From positions 48,499 through 112,498 of the forward strand of contig CAZCYV010000012.1 in NCBI GenBank assembly GCA_964503145.1: a stretch of DNA of 64,000 bases, read 5' to 3'. Made by a program: the position numbers and the translations under genes. Positions 59,873-64,000 of this stretch are shown one piece after another; within the stretch, counting starts at the first letter, position 1; each line of letters begins with the position of its first letter. The stretch comes from RBG-16-57-11 sp964503145. Its GTDB lineage: Bacteria; Chloroflexota; Anaerolineae; Anaerolineales; UBA4823. The notes under the pieces were generated by a model that worked only from the letters and a program-made list of their open reading frames with translations, had not been told where the DNA came from and searched no databases.

Positions 59873-61021
59873 CTACTCCAGCACCGCGCGCAGCTCGTCC
59901 TGCTCCAGCTTGATCGGGTTGCCCTGCATGCTGCTGGCTTTGGCGGCCTTTTCGATCACCTCGGGGAAATCGTTTGGCGTCAGGCCGTAGGCGCGCAGCG
60001 GCGGGATGTGCAGCGCGTCTACCAGCTCTGCCAACCAGGCCGCGCCGTCCTCCAGGCTGGCCTGCGGATCGCTGGTGAGGAGGCGGGCGATCTCGGCGTA
60101 GCGCGTCAGGGCGGGGTGCTGCGGGGCGCGCCGGCGCAGGGCGTGGACATTGGCCTGGAAGACGATCGGCAACAAGCGGGCGCAGATCGCCCCATGCGGC
60201 GCAGGGAACATCCCGCCCAGCACCGCGGCAAAGCCATGCACCGCCCCTAGCTTGGCGTTGGCCAGCGCCAGCCCGCCCATCAGGCTGGCCAGGCTCAGCT
60301 CCTCGCGCGCCGCAACATCGCGGCCATTCAGGAAGGCCCGCTTCAGCGAGCGCGCCGAATAAATCATCCCCTGGCGACAGATGGCATCCACCAGCGGATT
60401 GGGCTGGTTGCACACGTAAGGCTCGATCAGTTGGGTCAGAGCGTCCAGGCCAGTGCTGGCGGTGAGGGCCGGGGGCAGGTCGTAGGTCAACTCCGGATCG
60501 ACCAACGCCAGGCGGGGGAGCATCAGCGGGCTGCGCAGGCTGACCTTCACCCGCTGCTCCGGCGCGGCGATCACCGCGTTGCGGGTGACTTCGGCGCCGG
60601 TGCCGGCGGTGGTGGGGACGGCGATGAATGGCAGCGGGGCTTCCTGCAGGCGCTGGGCGCGGCCAATCACCTCCAGGTAATCCAGCGCTTCGCCCGGGTT
60701 GGTCGCCAGGGCGGCGATGGCCTTGCCGGCGTCGATGGCGCTGCCCCCGCCAAAGCCGATCACCAGGTCGCAGTTCTGCCCCCGCGCCAGCGCCACGCCC
60801 TCCTGGATTAGCTCCAGCGTCGGCTCGCCGGGGACGCGGAACAGCGTGGGCACGATGCCCGCGGCCGCCAGGTGCTGCAGCAAGGGCTGGGAGCGCTCCA
60901 GGTCGAAGCCGCTGGTCACCAGGGCGCGCCAGCCCATCTCCGCCGCCAGCGAGGGCAGCTTTTGGTAGGCGCCGACGCCGAAGACGATGCGCGTTGCAGT
61001 GGCGAATTCGAAATTCAGCAT
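59873..61021 (-). CDS. Iron-containing alcohol dehydrogenase family protein
   Basis: 382 residues. NAD-binding domain with DLVIGFGGGSAIDAGKAIA and VPTTAGTGAEVTRNAVI. The C-terminal helical domain has the metal ligands in STGLDALTQLIEPYV (Asp), GAVHGFAAVLGG (His) and PAPHGAICARLLP (His). Group III alcohol dehydrogenases reduce or oxidise small alcohols and aldehydes with Fe or Zn; the substrate is unknown. It starts ATG 61021; the small monooxygenase gene is 24 bases upstream on the same strand. Confidence 0.92.
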   Translation of the reverse strand: MLNFEFATATRIVFGVGAYQKLPSLAAEMGWRALVTSGFDLERSQPLLQHLAAAGIVPTLFRVPGEPTLELIQEGVALARGQNCDLVIGFGGGSAIDAGKAIAALATNPGEALDYLEVIGRAQRLQEAPLPFIAVPTTAGTGAEVTRNAVIAAPEQRVKVSLRSPLMLPRLALVDPELTYDLPPALTASTGLDALTQLIEPYVCNQPNPLVDAICRQGMIYSARSLKRAFLNGRDVAAREELSLASLMGGLALANAKLGAVHGFAAVLGGMFPAPHGAICARLLPIVFQANVHALRRRAPQHPALTRYAEIARLLTSDPQASLEDGAAWLAELVDALHIPPLRAYGLTPNDFPEVIEKAAKASSMQGNPIKLEQDELRAVLE

Positions 61022-61045
61022 AGCTGCGCCCGTCGCCGCGGCGGG

Positions 61046-61351
61046 CTACCAGCCGCTGTCATCGGGAAACACGTTGACGTAGCGCACGCTGCTGCGTGGC
61101 TCGGCCATCATATTCACCACCGCGTCGCGCCAGCGGGCGTAGTGGGGGGTCTCCTTGTGCTTCGCCGGCGCATCCGCGCTGCGGTACACCTCCACCAGCA
61201 CAAAGCGGGTAGGGTCATCGGTCTGCTGGATCACGTCGAAGCGGGCGATCCCCGGCTCCTGGACGCTGCGGCGGGCGTTCTCCAGTGTGGCCTGCTTGAA
61301 GGCCTCGACCGATTCGGGCTTGACATGGACGTGGACGTGAACGATGAGCAT
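61046..61351 (-). CDS. Antibiotic biosynthesis monooxygenase (ABM) domain protein, YgiN/quinol monooxygenase-like
   Basis: 101 residues, one ferredoxin-like ABM fold: MLIVHVHVHVKPESVEAFKQ, an ARRSVQEPGIARFDVIQQ strand pair, RFVLVEVYRSADAPAKHKET and PHYARWRDAVVNMM. Homologues oxidise small aromatic or quinol substrates or bind heme; it could also be the autoinducer-2-degrading LsrG type. The dimeric fold and the 'H-x-ETPHY' element are typical. Same transcript direction as the dehydrogenase, 24 bases apart. Confidence 0.88.
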   Translation of the reverse strand: MLIVHVHVHVKPESVEAFKQATLENARRSVQEPGIARFDVIQQTDDPTRFVLVEVYRSADAPAKHKETPHYARWRDAVVNMMAEPRSSVRYVNVFPDDSGW

Positions 61352-61474
61352 GGCATTCTCTCCTACAGCGAAATTATAACCCAAGCCGTTTCAGAAGCAG
61401 CTGCGCCCATAGCGAAATTTTTAAGTGAATTTCGACGCAAATGGCGCGATAATCTGATAGAGGGAGGGCCTGCG

Positions 61475-63550
61475 ATGAAAACTACTTCCATATTCTTGAG
61501 TGCAATTGTGGGGCTGGGGTTAAGCCTGGCTTTTTTGACGCTCGTCCAGCGGTCGGCCGGCGCCGCGCCGGACGAACCCGCAGCGGTGCGTTGCGTCCGC
61601 CCTGGCGGGGGTGGGGGATGTTTCGCTACGATCCAGGCGGCGGTGAACGCATCGGTGAACGGCGACACCATCCGCGTCGCTCAGGGAACCTACCCTGAAA
61701 CCGTGGTGGTGACCAAGAGCCTGACGCTGCAGGGCGGCTGGAACAACACCTTCACCGAGTGGAACTGGCAACTTTTCACCACCGTGATCGACGCCAACGG
61801 CGCCGGTTCGGCGGTCTTTGTGAAGGGGGGGACGACGCCGATCACCACCACCATCGAGGGCTTCCACATTCAGGAAGGCGATGCCAGCGGCTATTTGGGC
61901 TGGGGCGGCGGCATCCTGGTGCAGGGCGATTGGTTCAACCCCGGCCATGTCACTATCCGCTGGAACCGCGTCTTCGACAACGTTGCCTGCCGCTCCAGCT
62001 CGTGCCAGGGCTATGGGGGCGGAATCATGATCTACAGCAACCGGGCGATCATTGAGTACAATCAGGTGGTCTCGAACACCGCCCGGGCGAGCGGCAGCGG
62101 TTCGGGGCGCGGCGGGGGCATCGCCCTATGGGGATATCCCACTGAGGCAACCCTGAACGGCAATTTGATCGAAGAAAACACAGCGGTCATCTCCACCACC
62201 GGCCAGTATAGCACTGGGGAGGGCGGCGGGCTATGGTTCGATGTTTCCAGCCTCGCCGCCCAGGGCAATTGGATTCGCCGGAATGCGGCCGCAGTCAAAG
62301 GCGAAGGCCGCGGCGGCGGGGTATATGTCAGCGGTGGAAGCTTGTACAGCAACGAGATCATCAGCAACACCGCCAGCATCGACGGCCCGGGCTATGGCGG
62401 CGGGGTGTACGCCCATTACACGCCGAATTTCCACAACAACCTGGTGCAGGGCAACTTCGCCAGCCAGAACGCCGCCGGGGTCGGCGGCGGGGTGTACGCC
62501 ATCTACCTGCGCGACGCCCGCGGCAACACCATCTCGAAGAATGAGGCCACCCGCGGCGGCGGGGTGTATTATGAGCCGTACTCCGGCTTACAAGAGTTCT
62601 ACAGCAATGTGGTGACGCACAACATCGCCGACGGCCTGGACATCGGCGCGCCGGATGGCGGTGGGGGCATCCTCAACGACGCCGATTGGGTGGAGATCAC
62701 CGGCAACCAGATCCTGACCAACACCGCCCTGGCAGGCGGCGGCGTGCTGAGCCGGGCGGGGAATAAAATCCTGTTGCAGAGCAACCGGCTGAGCGATAAC
62801 ATCGCCGTGGCCGGGGGCGGGATATATCTGAGCAACACCAATGGACAGGTGCTGCGCAACTGGGTTCACCACAACGGCGCGTACTGGTGGGGCGGCGGGC
62901 TGTACCTGGTCGGCGCCTCCAGCCCGCAGTTGGACGGCAACCAAGTGACCGATAACCTGGCCGCCGGCTATTCCGGCCTGGCCAGCGGCGGCATCGCCAT
63001 TGCGGTGAACGCCGGCACTCACGTGACGCTCACCAATACGATTATCGCCCGCAACACGATCAACAGTGGGGTGGCCAGCGGCATCCATTGCTACAGCGGC
63101 TCCTGTTCGCTGATCCACTGCACCGTGGCGGACAACAAGCTGGGCGCCAGCCCGGGCGAGGGGGTGCGCATCAGCGCCGCAAGCGGCGTCAACCGGGTGT
63201 GGAACAGCATCATCGTCGGCCACAGCACCGGACTGACCCTGGTAGGCAGCTCTCCGCTCTCGGCGGATTACCTGAACTTCTACAACAATACGGTGAATTA
63301 CAGCGGGGCGGCCAGCCTCGGGCCACACTTGTACGCCTCTGATCCGCTATTCGTGGACCGGCCGGCCGGCAATTACCGCCTGAGCGGCGCCTCGCCGATG
63401 ATCAACGCCGCCGACGCCGGCGTGAGCCTGCCGCTCGACTTCGAGGGCGACCCGCGCGCCCCCTTGCCGGATATTGGCGCCGATGAGTTCATCTTCGGGC
63501 GGCTGTTCCTGCCACTGCTGCTGAAAAACTACACCGGCCCGCACGGCTAA
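61475..63550 (+). CDS. Secreted right-handed beta-helix protein
   Basis: 691 residues. A signal peptide (IFLSAIVGLGLSLAFLTLV) ends near SAGAAPDE. CFATIQAAVNASVNGDTIRV starts a parallel beta-helix of pectate-lyase type, with many turns of the GGGI/GGGV and N-x-I kind (GGGILVQGDWF; NRAIIEYNQVVSNTARAS; GGGVYAHYTPNFHNNLVQG). No clear polysaccharide lyase active site is visible. The C-terminal block ends with LFLPLLLKN, a motif found at the ends of exported proteins in this phylum, possibly a sorting or anchoring signal. GAGGGAG lies upstream of the ATG. Confidence 0.83.
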   Translation: MKTTSIFLSAIVGLGLSLAFLTLVQRSAGAAPDEPAAVRCVRPGGGGGCFATIQAAVNASVNGDTIRVAQGTYPETVVVTKSLTLQGGWNNTFTEWNWQLFTTVIDANGAGSAVFVKGGTTPITTTIEGFHIQEGDASGYLGWGGGILVQGDWFNPGHVTIRWNRVFDNVACRSSSCQGYGGGIMIYSNRAIIEYNQVVSNTARASGSGSGRGGGIALWGYPTEATLNGNLIEENTAVISTTGQYSTGEGGGLWFDVSSLAAQGNWIRRNAAAVKGEGRGGGVYVSGGSLYSNEIISNTASIDGPGYGGGVYAHYTPNFHNNLVQGNFASQNAAGVGGGVYAIYLRDARGNTISKNEATRGGGVYYEPYSGLQEFYSNVVTHNIADGLDIGAPDGGGGILNDADWVEITGNQILTNTALAGGGVLSRAGNKILLQSNRLSDNIAVAGGGIYLSNTNGQVLRNWVHHNGAYWWGGGLYLVGASSPQLDGNQVTDNLAAGYSGLASGGIAIAVNAGTHVTLTNTIIARNTINSGVASGIHCYSGSCSLIHCTVADNKLGASPGEGVRISAASGVNRVWNSIIVGHSTGLTLVGSSPLSADYLNFYNNTVNYSGAASLGPHLYASDPLFVDRPAGNYRLSGASPMINAADAGVSLPLDFEGDPRAPLPDIGADEFIFGRLFLPLLLKNYTGPHG

Positions 63551-63588
63551 CGAATTGTGCGCTCAGCCAGGCGGAGCAGTCTCAGCGC

Positions 63589-64000
63589 GTCAATTTCTCT
63601 AACGCCAAGGCGCAAAGTCGCCGAGGGAGCTGTATATCTTCTTTGCGCCCTGGCGCCTTGGCGTTGAGAATCCCCTCCAATGCCAAATCCGACCGCGCTA
63701 ACGGAAAGCAAAGCTGCGCTGGCCAGGCTGACCGACTTGAACTCTGGTCGTCAATTTCTCTAACGCCAAGGCGCAAAGTCGCCAAGGGAGCTGTATATCT
63801 TCTTTGCGCCCTGGCGCCTTTGCGTTGAGAATCCCCTCCAATGCCAAATCCGACCGCGCTAACGGAAAACAAAGCTGCGCTGACCAGGCTGACCGACTTG
63901 AACTCTGCTCGTCAATTTCTCTAACGCCAAGGCGCAAAGTCGCCGAGGGAGCTGTATATCTTCTTTGCGCCCTGGCGCCTTGGCGTTGAGAATCCCCTCC
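63589..64000. repeat. 161-bp tandem repeat with internal palindromes (2.6 copies in the window)
   Basis: Copies begin at 63589, 63750 and 63911 (spacing 161 each) and differ by a few substitutions; the third runs off the right edge. Each contains a 13-bp perfect inverted repeat AACGCCAAGGCGC ... GCGCCTTGGCGTT (first copy 63601-63613 and 63653-63665) and a nested GGCGCAAAG ... CTTTGCGCC. Nothing resembling a true gene is seen; frames open through it are a by-product of the repeat. Confidence 0.85.

Noticed and set aside
63582..63989. Open frames on both strands in the terminal region.
   Set aside because: They repeat with the 161-bp unit and arise from its periodicity; no gene signature.

Overview
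The window reads as chromosomal DNA of a Chloroflexota bacterium, most like the Anaerolineae/Caldilineae side of the phylum. The evidence is high GC, mevalonate-type isoprenoid synthesis (diphosphomevalonate decarboxylase), lipoproteins with an NBR1-like Ig domain, many Thr/Pro-rich secreted proteins, TolB-like and beta-helix surface proteins, and REP-like palindromes. Heme A synthase points to an aa3-type oxidase, so oxygen respiration is likely. The placement is inferred from gene content; no rRNA or tRNA gene was found.

Layout. 1-1.2 kb: divergent kinase and VOC dioxygenase-like genes. 1.4-4.5 kb: two tandem RHS-core cassettes with different AT-rich tips and small membrane proteins. 4.6-8.3 kb: Roadblock protein, pyrG, eno. 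8.3-17.7 kb: radC and a long minus-strand run (mvaD, rseP, HEAT protein, AEC transporter, metallopeptidase, acylphosphatase, GH43-like propeller), plus a solitary DNA methyltransferase. 17.8-20.5 kb: SPFH protein, a membrane protein, and remnants of a HepT gene and a formylglycine-generating-enzyme-like gene. 20.6-25.7 kb: TolB-like protein, M23 lipoprotein, recA, Ig-like lipoprotein.

25.7-35.7 kb is a phosphate region: pstS-pstC-pstA-pstB-phoU, with a four-repeat Pho box at 11-bp spacing upstream of pstS. chrA and surE lie between it and a PhoR/PhoB two-component pair that is the obvious candidate regulator. 35.7-39.9 kb: glutaredoxin-like protein, DUF72 protein, ctaA, ligA.

39.9-49.3 kb is a one-strand, seven-gene accessory island. 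From upstream to downstream it encodes a nucleotidyltransferase, a 1113-residue fused restriction-modification-like protein, a Fic protein, a 59-residue protein, a NurA-like nuclease, a HerA-like ATPase with an unusual P-loop, and a DNA methyltransferase. The last four are tightly packed or overlapping. This is the best candidate in the window for an undescribed system, probably genome defence.

49.4-63.6 kb is mostly housekeeping: an iron-sulfur/CDGSH protein, an alpha-oxoamine synthase, RNA-modification genes (rlmI, mnmA, trmI, rsmC-like), a cold-shock gene with a long leader, ribosomal protein bL25, an unusual repeat protein with a membrane tail, an iron alcohol dehydrogenase, a monooxygenase, and a secreted beta-helix protein. 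The window ends in a 161-bp tandem repeat. All functions are read from sequence motifs by eye, without database searches.
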